From: Nitrospirota bacterium
GTDB lineage: Bacteria > Nitrospirota > 9FT-COMBO-42-15 > HDB-SIOI813
NCBI GenBank assembly: GCA_020851375.1
Contig: JADZCV010000014.1
Coordinates: 1 to 64,000, forward strand
Direction: 5' to 3'
DNA length: 64,000 nucleotides
Under the pieces are notes generated by a model. That model searched no databases, was not told the origin of the DNA, and saw nothing but the letters and a program-made list of their open reading frames with translations. Both the position numbers and the translations under genes were made by a program. Below, piece by piece: positions 52,544 to 60,917 of the stretch; within the stretch, counting starts at the first letter, position 1; each line of letters begins with the position of its first letter.

Positions 52544-52996
52544 TTGACAAAAGGCAGAAAGATTGGCATTGGCGTAAGCATTCTCATTATTGCAGGAGCG
52601 CTTGGATATCTTGCGCTTGGAAACTTCGGGGAAAATCTGATCTATTTTTATACCCCATCGGAGATCCGTACGCTTTCCCCTGATTATTACGGCAGGAAGG
52701 TTCGGGTAGGAGGAATGGTTGTAATGGGAAGCCTGAAAGTCATTCCCAATACCCTTCGTATGAACTTTGACCTCACTGACGGTGCTGAGACAATCCAGGT
52801 AGCCTTTGAAGGTGTGCCTCCGGACCTCTTCAAGGAGGGGACCGGGGCTGTTGCAGAGGGCTATTGGGACTCCGGCAAAATCTTTCACTCCAATATGATT
52901 ATGGCCAAACATTCAGAAGACTATATGCCAATAGAGATGAAACGGGCAGGTGTGGAGCTGCCAAAGAAGGACTTTATAAAATCACTGCAGGAATAG
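52544..52996 (+). CDS. ccmE: Heme chaperone CcmE
   Basis: A 150-residue CcmE. An N-terminal helix is followed by the OB fold (GRKVRVGGMVVMGSLKVI, IQVAFEGVPPDLFKEGTGAVAEG) and the covalent heme site AKHSEDY with His123 and Tyr127 (HxxxY). It takes heme from CcmC and gives it to CcmF. It starts with TTG at 52544 behind GGAGGT; an ATG upstream is followed at once by a stop. Confidence 0.92.
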   Translation: MTKGRKIGIGVSILIIAGALGYLALGNFGENLIYFYTPSEIRTLSPDYYGRKVRVGGMVVMGSLKVIPNTLRMNFDLTDGAETIQVAFEGVPPDLFKEGTGAVAEGYWDSGKIFHSNMIMAKHSEDYMPIEMKRAGVELPKKDFIKSLQE

Positions 52997-53026
52997 ATAA
53001 TTTATGCAACACTGGAAATACACAGT

Positions 53027-54979
53027 ATGATGATAGAGCTCGGTTACTTCGCTGTAATCACTGCACTAATGGTATCCATAGCCGGAATAATCATCCCTGT
53101 TGCCGGCCTTTGGACAGTAAATAACAGCTTGATACGGGCCGGACGGCAGATTGTCACAGTAAACTTCCTCCTGATTTCACTTGCCTGCGGAACCCTTATT
53201 TACTCCTTCCTGATGCGCGACTTCTCGGTGAAATATGTTGCAATGAACTCCAACAGCCGGCTGCCTGTCTTCTATACAATTGCAGCCCTTTGGGGAGGAC
53301 ATGAGGGTTCTCTGCTGTTCTGGACATGGATCCTTAGCGCTTTTGCCGCCCTTGCCGCATGGATCCACTGGAAGAAACACCCTGCAACTATCCCGTACCT
53401 TATAGCTATCGAGTCCGCAGTAACAGCCGGGTTCCTTGCACTCATTGTATTTCTGTCGAGTCCCTTTGAGCGCATATTTCCCGCCCCTTCTGAAGGCATG
53501 GATCTGAATCCCCTGCTGCAGGACCCGGGCATGGTGTTTCATCCGCCTTTTCTTTATCTCGGGTATGTAGGTTTTTCCATTCCATTTTCCTTTGCCATGG
53601 CAGCCCTTCTCTCCGGCCGGCTGGGGGAAGAATGGATTCGGTCAACCCACCGGTGGACACTCCTGTCCTGGATCATGCTGACATTCGGCATCCTGATGGG
53701 AGGATACTGGGCCTACTACGAATTGGGTTGGGGAGGGTACTGGGCGTGGGACCCGGTTGAAAACGCATCTTTTATGCCGTGGCTGGTCGGAACCGCATAT
53801 CTTCACTCTGTGATGGTTCAGGAAAAGCGTAAGATGTTCAAGGTCTGGAACCTCTTTTTGATTATCGTGACATTCTCTCTCTCTCTGCTTGGGACATTCC
53901 TTGTTCGAAGCGGGATACTCTCTTCTGTTCATGCCTTCGCAAATGATCCCGGAAGAGGTGTGTATATACTGATTTTTATGTCCGCTGTACTGCTCTTCTC
54001 CTTCGGCACTCTCATCATACGGTCAAACCTGCTAAAGACAAAAATCGAAATGGATTCTATCGTATCCCGCGAGTCAGCTTACTTATTCAACAACCTTTTC
54101 CTGCTCATAGCTACTGCAACTGTATTTCTTGGAACACTATACCCCCTGCTCGTTGACACCCTGTACGGGACAAAGGTAACTGTTGGCGCCCCTTACTACA
54201 ACAAGGTCTTCATGCCCATCGTCCTGATTATACTTATTCTGATGGGGATTGCGCCAATGATCGCCTGGCGTAAGGCCTCAGCGGAAAACATACGCAGGAA
54301 CTTTCTGATACCATTAATAGCCGGTTTGGCCAGTGCAGCTATTTTCGCCATCTTTGGCATTAGAATGGCTTATCCTTTGATTATAGTGTTTATTGCCTGT
54401 TTTGTCTCCGCAACAATCATAATTGACCTGTATAAAACCAGCTCCTACTGGTCAAGTCATTCCGGAGTAAGTCTTCCAGCCGGCATTTATAAGGCATGGC
54501 ACCACAATCAGCGGCGCTACGGCGGGCTTGTAACCCACATTGGAGTCCTGGTCCTCATACTCGGAATAGTCGGATCATCTGCCTACAAACTGGAAAAGAC
54601 CGTTATGCTGAAACCAGGAGATGAGTTCAAGCTTGGAAGCTACTCCTACAAGTTCCTGGGGATTCAGGATGCGGCAGGAATCAACTGGCGCGGTGTTGAG
54701 GCCCTGTTTAATGTCTATGAGAAAGATCGTTTTGTAGCAGAGATGCGGCCCCAGAAGCGCCAATATATGGGCGGTTCTCAAATGCCGACGACAGAGGCTG
54801 CCATCGAACCTCGCCGTATGGGAGATCTATACCTCTCACTCAGTGAAATCACAGAGGAGGGATGGATCACGGTTATGGCCTTTCAGAATCCTTTAATCCA
54901 CTGGATCTGGTATGGCGGCGGGATCATGGGTCTGGGTGTAGTCCTGATACTCTTTAAGAGAAGGCGGAGGGATTCATAA
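53027..54979 (+). CDS. ccmF: Cytochrome c heme lyase subunit CcmF
   Basis: A 650-residue membrane protein with about 15 helices. The WWD block is WGGYWAWDPVENASFMPWL, and the histidine loops (LWGGHEGSLLFW, GMVFHPPFLYLGYVG) are kept. It joins heme from CcmE to the CxxCH of apocytochromes with CcmH and CcmI. It overlaps the next gene by one base. Confidence 0.95.
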   Translation: MMIELGYFAVITALMVSIAGIIIPVAGLWTVNNSLIRAGRQIVTVNFLLISLACGTLIYSFLMRDFSVKYVAMNSNSRLPVFYTIAALWGGHEGSLLFWTWILSAFAALAAWIHWKKHPATIPYLIAIESAVTAGFLALIVFLSSPFERIFPAPSEGMDLNPLLQDPGMVFHPPFLYLGYVGFSIPFSFAMAALLSGRLGEEWIRSTHRWTLLSWIMLTFGILMGGYWAYYELGWGGYWAWDPVENASFMPWLVGTAYLHSVMVQEKRKMFKVWNLFLIIVTFSLSLLGTFLVRSGILSSVHAFANDPGRGVYILIFMSAVLLFSFGTLIIRSNLLKTKIEMDSIVSRESAYLFNNLFLLIATATVFLGTLYPLLVDTLYGTKVTVGAPYYNKVFMPIVLIILILMGIAPMIAWRKASAENIRRNFLIPLIAGLASAAIFAIFGIRMAYPLIIVFIACFVSATIIIDLYKTSSYWSSHSGVSLPAGIYKAWHHNQRRYGGLVTHIGVLVLILGIVGSSAYKLEKTVMLKPGDEFKLGSYSYKFLGIQDAAGINWRGVEALFNVYEKDRFVAEMRPQKRQYMGGSQMPTTEAAIEPRRMGDLYLSLSEITEEGWITVMAFQNPLIHWIWYGGGIMGLGVVLILFKRRRRDS

Positions 54980-55533
54980 TGAAAGGGTGGCATGTCGCAA
55001 TTATTATTGCCCTTATCGGGATCATAGGGCTTTTTTACGCAGGACTCGGCCGTGACCCGCGCAGCATCCCCTCAGTACTTGTCGGAAAAGAGGCACCCCC
55101 ATTTTCAGGTCCGGATGTCCAGACCGGCGAAAACCTTTCCCTCAGTTCATACAAAGGGAAGGTAGTAGTCCTTAATTTCTGGGCATCATGGTGTCAGGAA
55201 TGCAGATTGGAGCATCAGGCACTCCTCTCCATAAATGGACAGTTCAGGAGTCATCCTGATTTCGTAATGCTTGGCATTGATTACCAGGACCAGCCAGGGG
55301 ATGCAATAGCCTTTCTCAGTTCCTTCGGCAGCACCTATCCCCATGTAAGGGATATCAAAGGCACAATCGCAATTGATTATGGTGTATATGGGGTGCCTGA
55401 AACATTTGTTATAGACAGACAGGGAATTATTCGTTTCAAGTATGTCGGTCCGATAATGGGGCCTGTCTATTCACAAATGACTGAACAAATCATACGCCCT
55501 CTCTTAGAGGGCAGGGAGCCTCAACGTTCATGA
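54979..55533 (+). CDS. ccmG: Thiol-disulfide reductase CcmG/DsbE
   Basis: A 184-residue membrane-anchored thioredoxin. One N-terminal helix, then KVVVLNFWASWCQECRLEH with the redox pair Cys72 and Cys75, and the cis-Pro block YGVYGVPETFVIDRQG typical of CcmG. It keeps apocytochrome thiols reduced and receives electrons from CcdA, encoded in the same run. Confidence 0.93.
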   Translation: MKGWHVAIIIALIGIIGLFYAGLGRDPRSIPSVLVGKEAPPFSGPDVQTGENLSLSSYKGKVVVLNFWASWCQECRLEHQALLSINGQFRSHPDFVMLGIDYQDQPGDAIAFLSSFGSTYPHVRDIKGTIAIDYGVYGVPETFVIDRQGIIRFKYVGPIMGPVYSQMTEQIIRPLLEGREPQRS

Positions 55534-56006
55534 AGAAAGTTATATGGATTGTCTCATTCCTCCTTCTGTTCACTGCTGCAACCGTCATCAGGGCTGAAAT
55601 AAGGGATGAGACTGACCTGGATGCAAGGACAAGGGATGTGGCAAAAACACTTCGATGCACAGTGTGCCAGAATGAATCCATCTGGGACTCCAAAGCTGAC
55701 CTGGCAAAGCAGATGAGAGAGGTGGTCAGGGAACGGCTTGCGCAGGGCCAAAGCCCGGAAGAGATCCAGGCATATTTTCAAAGCCGCTATGGTGACTATA
55801 TACTGCTCGAACCACGAAAGTCCGGATTGAACTGGCTCCTATGGGCAGGCCCGTTCGTCCTGCTTATCGTTGGAGGGGTCATCCTCTACATTGTTATGCG
55901 CCGCTGGGTCTCAGGGACAAAGGATACCAGCGTTGAAGAAATGCCTGCACTGGATGAGGCACACCGCAGACGAATCGAAGAAGAGCTGAAATCTTTCGAC
56001 AAATAA
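55530..56006 (+). CDS. ccmH: Cytochrome c maturation protein CcmH (CcmL)
   Basis: A 158-residue protein with a signal helix, the redox motif LRCTVCQNESIWDS (Cys43, Cys46), RERLAQGQSPEEIQAYFQSRYGDYI and a C-terminal helix (LLWAGPFVLLIVGGVILYIV). It overlaps ccmG by 4 bases. Confidence 0.93.
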   Translation: MKKVIWIVSFLLLFTAATVIRAEIRDETDLDARTRDVAKTLRCTVCQNESIWDSKADLAKQMREVVRERLAQGQSPEEIQAYFQSRYGDYILLEPRKSGLNWLLWAGPFVLLIVGGVILYIVMRRWVSGTKDTSVEEMPALDEAHRRRIEEELKSFDK

Positions 56007-56023
56007 TGGAGGCGCATTAGAAA

Positions 56024-56968
56024 ATGTTCATTGTTTATGCAGCAGTGCTTATAATAATTGTACTGCTCCTGATTGCATGGCCGCTATTTAGAAATAGCAG
56101 GCGTCAGCCCCTGTCTCAGGCTGACGCCGCAACAGGAGACGCAGCAGCAGATCTGGAAACAGAAAAAGAGAACATACTCGCATCAATCAGGGATCTGGAG
56201 GCTGACATCCAGGGCGGAAAACTCTCTCCGGCCGACTATAAACGGCTCAGGGATATGGAAGAACACCGTCTTGCTGAAATACTTGACCGGATAGACAGCA
56301 TAGAAGCAGCAGAAGATGAAACGCCTGAACGACGCAAAGGCCTGGCAAATGACAATGAGCCATCTGCCAGGTTCCGGGCCATGAATATAGCAGTATTGAC
56401 GATACTTATCCTTCTTATCGCAGGGGGCGCTTCCGCAGTCTATTATTATCATTCTGTGAAAATTCAGGAACAAAACCTGGAAGCCATGATGGAGAATCCC
56501 GGGGCCGTCTCAATGGAAGGTACACCAGGCCCCGTCGAAATGGTCGCCAGACTGGAACGAAAGCTCAGGCAAAACCCAAATGACCTCGATGGCCAGATTA
56601 TGGCCGGACGGTCCTATATGACAATTCAAAGGCCGGAAGAGGCCCGGAAGGCATGGAGCAAGGTCATAGAGCTTGATCCCAATAATATAGAGGCCTATTA
56701 CAGCATGGGATACCTGCTTATTCAGTCAGCTGCCCCGGGCAATCCGGACAGCTATAACAAGTCAATAGAATATCTCGATCATGCACTTTTGCTCTCCCCC
56801 GGATTACCGGCTGCCCTCTACTATAAAGGGCTTGCCCTTGCACATCTGAAGCAGTATGATGAGGCAGTAAAGAACTGGGAGGGGGCAATTCAAAATCTCC
56901 CGCCAGGCAGTGAAGACTCGGAATTCGTAAAGGACGCACTCAGAAAGCTAAAGAGCGGGAATCTCTAA
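56024..56968 (+). CDS. ccmI: Cytochrome c maturation protein CcmI with TPR domain
   Basis: A 314-residue protein with an N-terminal helix, a cytoplasmic stretch of about 90 residues (REMEEHRL-like charged helices), a second helix (AMNIAVLTILILLIAGGASAVYY) and periplasmic TPR repeats (LDGQIMAGRSYMTIQRPEEARKAW, AALYYKGLALAHLKQYDEAVK). It binds apocytochrome C-termini. The M50 gene begins right behind its stop. Confidence 0.9.
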   Translation: MFIVYAAVLIIIVLLLIAWPLFRNSRRQPLSQADAATGDAAADLETEKENILASIRDLEADIQGGKLSPADYKRLRDMEEHRLAEILDRIDSIEAAEDETPERRKGLANDNEPSARFRAMNIAVLTILILLIAGGASAVYYYHSVKIQEQNLEAMMENPGAVSMEGTPGPVEMVARLERKLRQNPNDLDGQIMAGRSYMTIQRPEEARKAWSKVIELDPNNIEAYYSMGYLLIQSAAPGNPDSYNKSIEYLDHALLLSPGLPAALYYKGLALAHLKQYDEAVKNWEGAIQNLPPGSEDSEFVKDALRKLKSGNL

Positions 56969-58099
56969 ATGCTTACCGCCGGTTTTAAACTTTTCAGGGT
57001 CCTGGGTATACCCATATATGTAAACTACACCTGGTTTATTGTATTTTCCCTTGTTGTATATACACTTGCTGTCAGCTACTTTCCTTATCTTGGACCATAC
57101 TACGAGCCATGGATCAGGTGGATGATGGCTTTTATCGCAGCCATCATCTTATTCTCCTCCATACTGCTGCATGAATTATCTCATTCCTATGTTGCACAAA
57201 AACAGGGCATCAGGATTAAGAGCATAACCCTTTTTGTGTTCGGCGGCATAGCTCAAATGGTTGGAGAATCCCGCACCCCTTCAGGAGAAATTAAGATTGC
57301 TGCAGCAGGACCTGCCTTGAGCCTTTTCATATCAGGAATATTCTGGACTATAGTATTCGTGTTTAAGCGGGATATGGCTACATCCCCTGTACTGGCAATA
57401 TCATATTTCCTTGCATACACAAACATGATGCTTGCCGTATTTAACCTTATACCAGGTTTTCCCCTTGACGGCGGGCGTATGCTAAGGGCATTCATTTGGA
57501 AGCGCACCAATAACCTGAACAGGGCGACACTTATAACAAGCAGGATAGGCAAAGGTTTTGCCATCCTGCTGATTGTCGGCGGATTGTGGGACTTGCTGAA
57601 TGGTGTGTTTATAAGCGGCCTCTGGCTTATATTCGTGGGAATGTTCCTTCAGCAGGCGGCTGATGAGGGATACAGGCAGACCCTGCTTCACCGCACCCTC
57701 TCCTCTGTCAGGATCAGGAATATCATGGTATCACCCGCAATATCAGTTAATGACAATATGACCATTGACCATATAGTAAACAACTTTTTCTTCCGCTATC
57801 GCTTTAACAGTTTTCCGGTTGTTTCAGGAGAGGAGTTGGCCGGCATCATCTCTATTCATGATATAAAGGTTGTAGAAAAAGAGAAATGGCCTTATACTAT
57901 TGTACGGGATGTAATGTTTAAGGACATTTCTGCCTTTACCATCTCACCTGAGAGCGGAGCACTTGAAGCCCTCGACAAGATGATTGATACCCACCGTGGC
58001 AGGCTTGTTGTGCTCGAAGACAGAAGGATAGCCGGCATGATCAGTCAGCGTGACATAATGCAGATGCTGAAATTAAAGGCAGACCTGGGAAATTCATAA
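56969..58099 (+). CDS. Site-2 protease (M50) with two CBS domains
   Basis: A 376-residue intramembrane metalloprotease. Zinc motif HELSH (68-72) lies in a helix, and NLIPGFPLDGGRMLRA supplies the third ligand. Residues from about 240 form a CBS pair (IRNIMVSPAISVNDN, IVRDVMFKDISAFTI) that would sense adenine nucleotides. These enzymes release membrane-bound regulators. It begins at once after ccmI, so it belongs to the same run. Confidence 0.9.
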   Translation: MLTAGFKLFRVLGIPIYVNYTWFIVFSLVVYTLAVSYFPYLGPYYEPWIRWMMAFIAAIILFSSILLHELSHSYVAQKQGIRIKSITLFVFGGIAQMVGESRTPSGEIKIAAAGPALSLFISGIFWTIVFVFKRDMATSPVLAISYFLAYTNMMLAVFNLIPGFPLDGGRMLRAFIWKRTNNLNRATLITSRIGKGFAILLIVGGLWDLLNGVFISGLWLIFVGMFLQQAADEGYRQTLLHRTLSSVRIRNIMVSPAISVNDNMTIDHIVNNFFFRYRFNSFPVVSGEELAGIISIHDIKVVEKEKWPYTIVRDVMFKDISAFTISPESGALEALDKMIDTHRGRLVVLEDRRIAGMISQRDIMQMLKLKADLGNS

Positions 58100-58122
58100 C
58101 AATTAAAAGGACTCCGGCAACA

Positions 58123-59589
58123 ATGAAAAAGAAGTTATCCATTCTTTATTGTACACCTGAGGTCACGCCATTCTCCAAGACAGGAGGGCTTGGAGATGTT
58201 GCCGGGAGCTTGCCCAGGGCGCTTGCTGCAGCCGGATGTGATATCCGGGTTATTACACCCAAATATGCCGGGATCAATGAATCATTACATAAATTAAAGA
58301 AGGTTGCAGAAAACATATCTTTTAAAATAGGAACCAGGGACGAAACAGGGGGGCTTTATAAGGGGACTCTTCCCGGGAGCAGGATCCCGGTTTATTTCGT
58401 CAGTAGCGGCAAATATTTCAACAGAAAGGAACTTTACCAGGAAGGCGGGAAAGATTATGTAGACAACATGGAAAGATTTTCCTTTTTCTCCATGATGGCT
58501 CTCCACTCCATGGAAAGGCTGGGTTGGCAGCCTGACATCATTCACTGCAATGACTGGCAGACCGCCCTGATACCCGTGTACTTAAAAACCTTTTTGAGGA
58601 CAGCAAATATCCGGACCCTTTTTACGATCCATAACCTTGGTTATCAGGGGCTGTTTGGCATGGATAAACTCCCGCTCACAGGGCTTGACTGGAGCCTCTT
58701 CAGGATGAACGGACTCGAATTTTACGGACAGATAAATTTACTTAAAGGAGGTATAGTCTTTTCCGATATTGTAACAACAGTGAGTCCGACATACAGCAGG
58801 GAAATACAGACTAAGGAATACGGTTGTGGCCTTGAGGGAGTCCTTCAGGAGCATAGTAAAAACCTTTACGGCATTATAAACGGCGTTGACTATGATGAGT
58901 GGGATCCATCCGCAGACAATCACATCTCAGTTAAATATGGTATTAAATCGATCATCCGCAAAAAGGACTGTAAAGGAGACCTGCAAAAAAATTGCGGACT
59001 CCCGGTTTCAGACGCTCCTCTGATTGGAATGGTATCGAGACTGGACGACCATAAGGGATATGACATACTTGCAGAAATTATGGATGAATTAATGCAACTC
59101 GACATACAGATGGTAATGCTTGGCACAGGCAGGGCTAAATATCAGGATATGTTCAGGAAGTTTAAAGAGAAATACCCCGCTAAATTATCTGTTAACCTCT
59201 TTTTTGACAATACGCTCGCACACAAGATAGAGGCAGGAGCGGACCTGTTTCTTATACCTTCGAAGTACGAGCCGTGCGGTCTGAGCCAGCTTTATAGTTT
59301 CAGGTACGGCACCATACCTGTGGCGCATAAGACAGGTGGGCTTGCTGATACAATAACAGACTATCTCCCTTCGACCATTGCAGGCAAAACAGCCACAGGT
59401 TTTCTATTCAGCCATTACAGTCCGGATGACCTGTTAAAGGCCATACTGCTGGCGCTTTGTGTTTATGATGACAAAAAGGCATGGAAGAACCTCGTTACCG
59501 CAGGGATGAAGTCAGACTTTTCATGGAAACAACCGGCAAAAGAATATCTGGGGCTTTATAAAAAAATTCTTGATAAGGAGGCGTATTAA
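58123..59589 (+). CDS. glgA: Glycogen synthase (ADP-glucose)
   Basis: A 488-residue GT5 enzyme. ADP-glucose binding motif SKTGGLGDVAGSLPRAL is near the N-terminus, and the C-terminal Rossmann part has PSKYEPCGLSQLYSFRYGTIPVAHKTGGL with the catalytic Glu. It extends alpha-1,4-glucan. Its TAA overlaps the ATG of the next gene by one base. Confidence 0.95.
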   Translation: MKKKLSILYCTPEVTPFSKTGGLGDVAGSLPRALAAAGCDIRVITPKYAGINESLHKLKKVAENISFKIGTRDETGGLYKGTLPGSRIPVYFVSSGKYFNRKELYQEGGKDYVDNMERFSFFSMMALHSMERLGWQPDIIHCNDWQTALIPVYLKTFLRTANIRTLFTIHNLGYQGLFGMDKLPLTGLDWSLFRMNGLEFYGQINLLKGGIVFSDIVTTVSPTYSREIQTKEYGCGLEGVLQEHSKNLYGIINGVDYDEWDPSADNHISVKYGIKSIIRKKDCKGDLQKNCGLPVSDAPLIGMVSRLDDHKGYDILAEIMDELMQLDIQMVMLGTGRAKYQDMFRKFKEKYPAKLSVNLFFDNTLAHKIEAGADLFLIPSKYEPCGLSQLYSFRYGTIPVAHKTGGLADTITDYLPSTIAGKTATGFLFSHYSPDDLLKAILLALCVYDDKKAWKNLVTAGMKSDFSWKQPAKEYLGLYKKILDKEAY

Positions 59590-60617
59590 TGAATATTGGC
59601 ATTCTGACGGGCGGAGGAGACTGCCCGGGACTGAATTCTGTAATCAGGGCAGTTGTTAAAAAGGCATCACAACTTGGACATCACGTAATTGGTATCAGGG
59701 ACGGATGGAAAGGGCTGATCGAACTCAACTATAAAGAACTCGACAAAGGGTCTGCCTCCGGGATACTCCATTTGGGAGGCACTATACTCGGGACATCACG
59801 GACCAATCCCTTTGCAAAGGAGGGCAATCCTCAGAGGGTAATTGAGAACATAAAGAAACTGGGGCTCGATGTCCTTGTTGCAATCGGAGGGGATGACACA
59901 CTGGGTGTTGCAAATAAACTTTATGGAATGGGAATCAATACAATAGGAGTACCCAAGACCATAGATAATGACCTGTCAGCCACTGATTTTACATTTGGCT
60001 TTGATTCTGCAGTAAACATCGTCATGAATGCCCTTGACAATCTCCACAGCACGGCAGAATCCCATCACAGGGTATTGGTAGTCGAGGTGATGGGACGGCA
60101 TGCAGGATGGATTGCCACGTATGGAGGACTTGCAGGAGGCGCTGACTATATACTCATCCCTGAGAAGCCTTTCACTATTGATGAGGTATGTGATAGCATA
60201 AAACGGAGACAGGCGTCAGGGAAAAGATTCAGCATAATTGTCGCGGCAGAGGGTGCTGTGCTGGCAGAGGGTGAGACAGTCATCACAAAGGATATAAAGA
60301 AAGACGCCTTTGGCCATGTAATGCTCGGAGGCATAGGAAAATTCCTGTGTGCAGAGATCGAAAACCGCACAGGGGCGGAGTGCAGGGATGTGGTCCTGGG
60401 TCACCTGCAGCGTGGAGGAAGCCCGACGGCCTTTGACAGGATACTGGCAACACGCTATGGAATCGCTGCTGTTGATCTTATAGAAAAAAAGGACTTTGGC
60501 AAGATGGTTGCCCTCAGGGGCAATCAGATAGTTGCCGTAAGTCTCGAAGAAGGCGTACAAAAGGCCAAGACAGTGGATATGGATATCTATGAGATTGCCA
60601 CAACATTTTTCGGGTAA
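59589..60617 (+). CDS. pfkA: 6-phosphofructokinase, residues of the pyrophosphate type
   Basis: A 342-residue group A phosphofructokinase. Phosphoryl-donor loop: GGDDTLG with Asp103 where ATP enzymes have Gly, and PKTIDND with Lys123 where ATP enzymes have Gly; these two changes mark pyrophosphate use. Fructose-6-phosphate sites MGRHAGW and the [14 protein letters not shown] block are intact. If PPi-linked, the step is reversible and could feed glycogen made by the neighbouring GlgA. It overlaps glgA and the acylphosphatase gene by one base each. Confidence 0.9.
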   Translation: MNIGILTGGGDCPGLNSVIRAVVKKASQLGHHVIGIRDGWKGLIELNYKELDKGSASGILHLGGTILGTSRTNPFAKEGNPQRVIENIKKLGLDVLVAIGGDDTLGVANKLYGMGINTIGVPKTIDNDLSATDFTFGFDSAVNIVMNALDNLHSTAESHHRVLVVEVMGRHAGWIATYGGLAGGADYILIPEKPFTIDEVCDSIKRRQASGKRFSIIVAAEGAVLAEGETVITKDIKKDAFGHVMLGGIGKFLCAEIENRTGAECRDVVLGHLQRGGSPTAFDRILATRYGIAAVDLIEKKDFGKMVALRGNQIVAVSLEEGVQKAKTVDMDIYEIATTFFG

Positions 60618-60898
60618 TGAAGACGAGGGTGCATCTGTTCATCAATGGTATTGTCCAGGGGGTTTTTTTCAGGGATTCAGCCAAACAGGTTGCCCAATCA
60701 CTTGGTATAACCGGTTTTGTAAAAAACCTGCCGGATGGACGGGTAGAACTGGTTGCTGAAGGGGAAAAGGATTCAGTGGATAAGTTGGTACAATGGTGCC
60801 GCAAGGGACCTCCGGCAGCAATAGTCGAATCAGTAGAAGCAAATCCTGAACCTTATAATGATGAGTTTGAACTCTTCGATGTGAAGAGATCACGGTAA
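60617..60898 (+). CDS. acyP: Acylphosphatase
   Basis: A 93-residue protein with [17 protein letters not shown] (phosphate loop with the catalytic Arg) and [17 protein letters not shown] with the catalytic Asn. It hydrolyses acyl phosphates such as 1,3-bisphosphoglycerate. It is tied to pfkA by TAATG overlap. Confidence 0.93.
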   Translation: MKTRVHLFINGIVQGVFFRDSAKQVAQSLGITGFVKNLPDGRVELVAEGEKDSVDKLVQWCRKGPPAAIVESVEANPEPYNDEFELFDVKRSR

Positions 60899-60917
60899 AG
60901 AAATCTGGGGGTACGGT

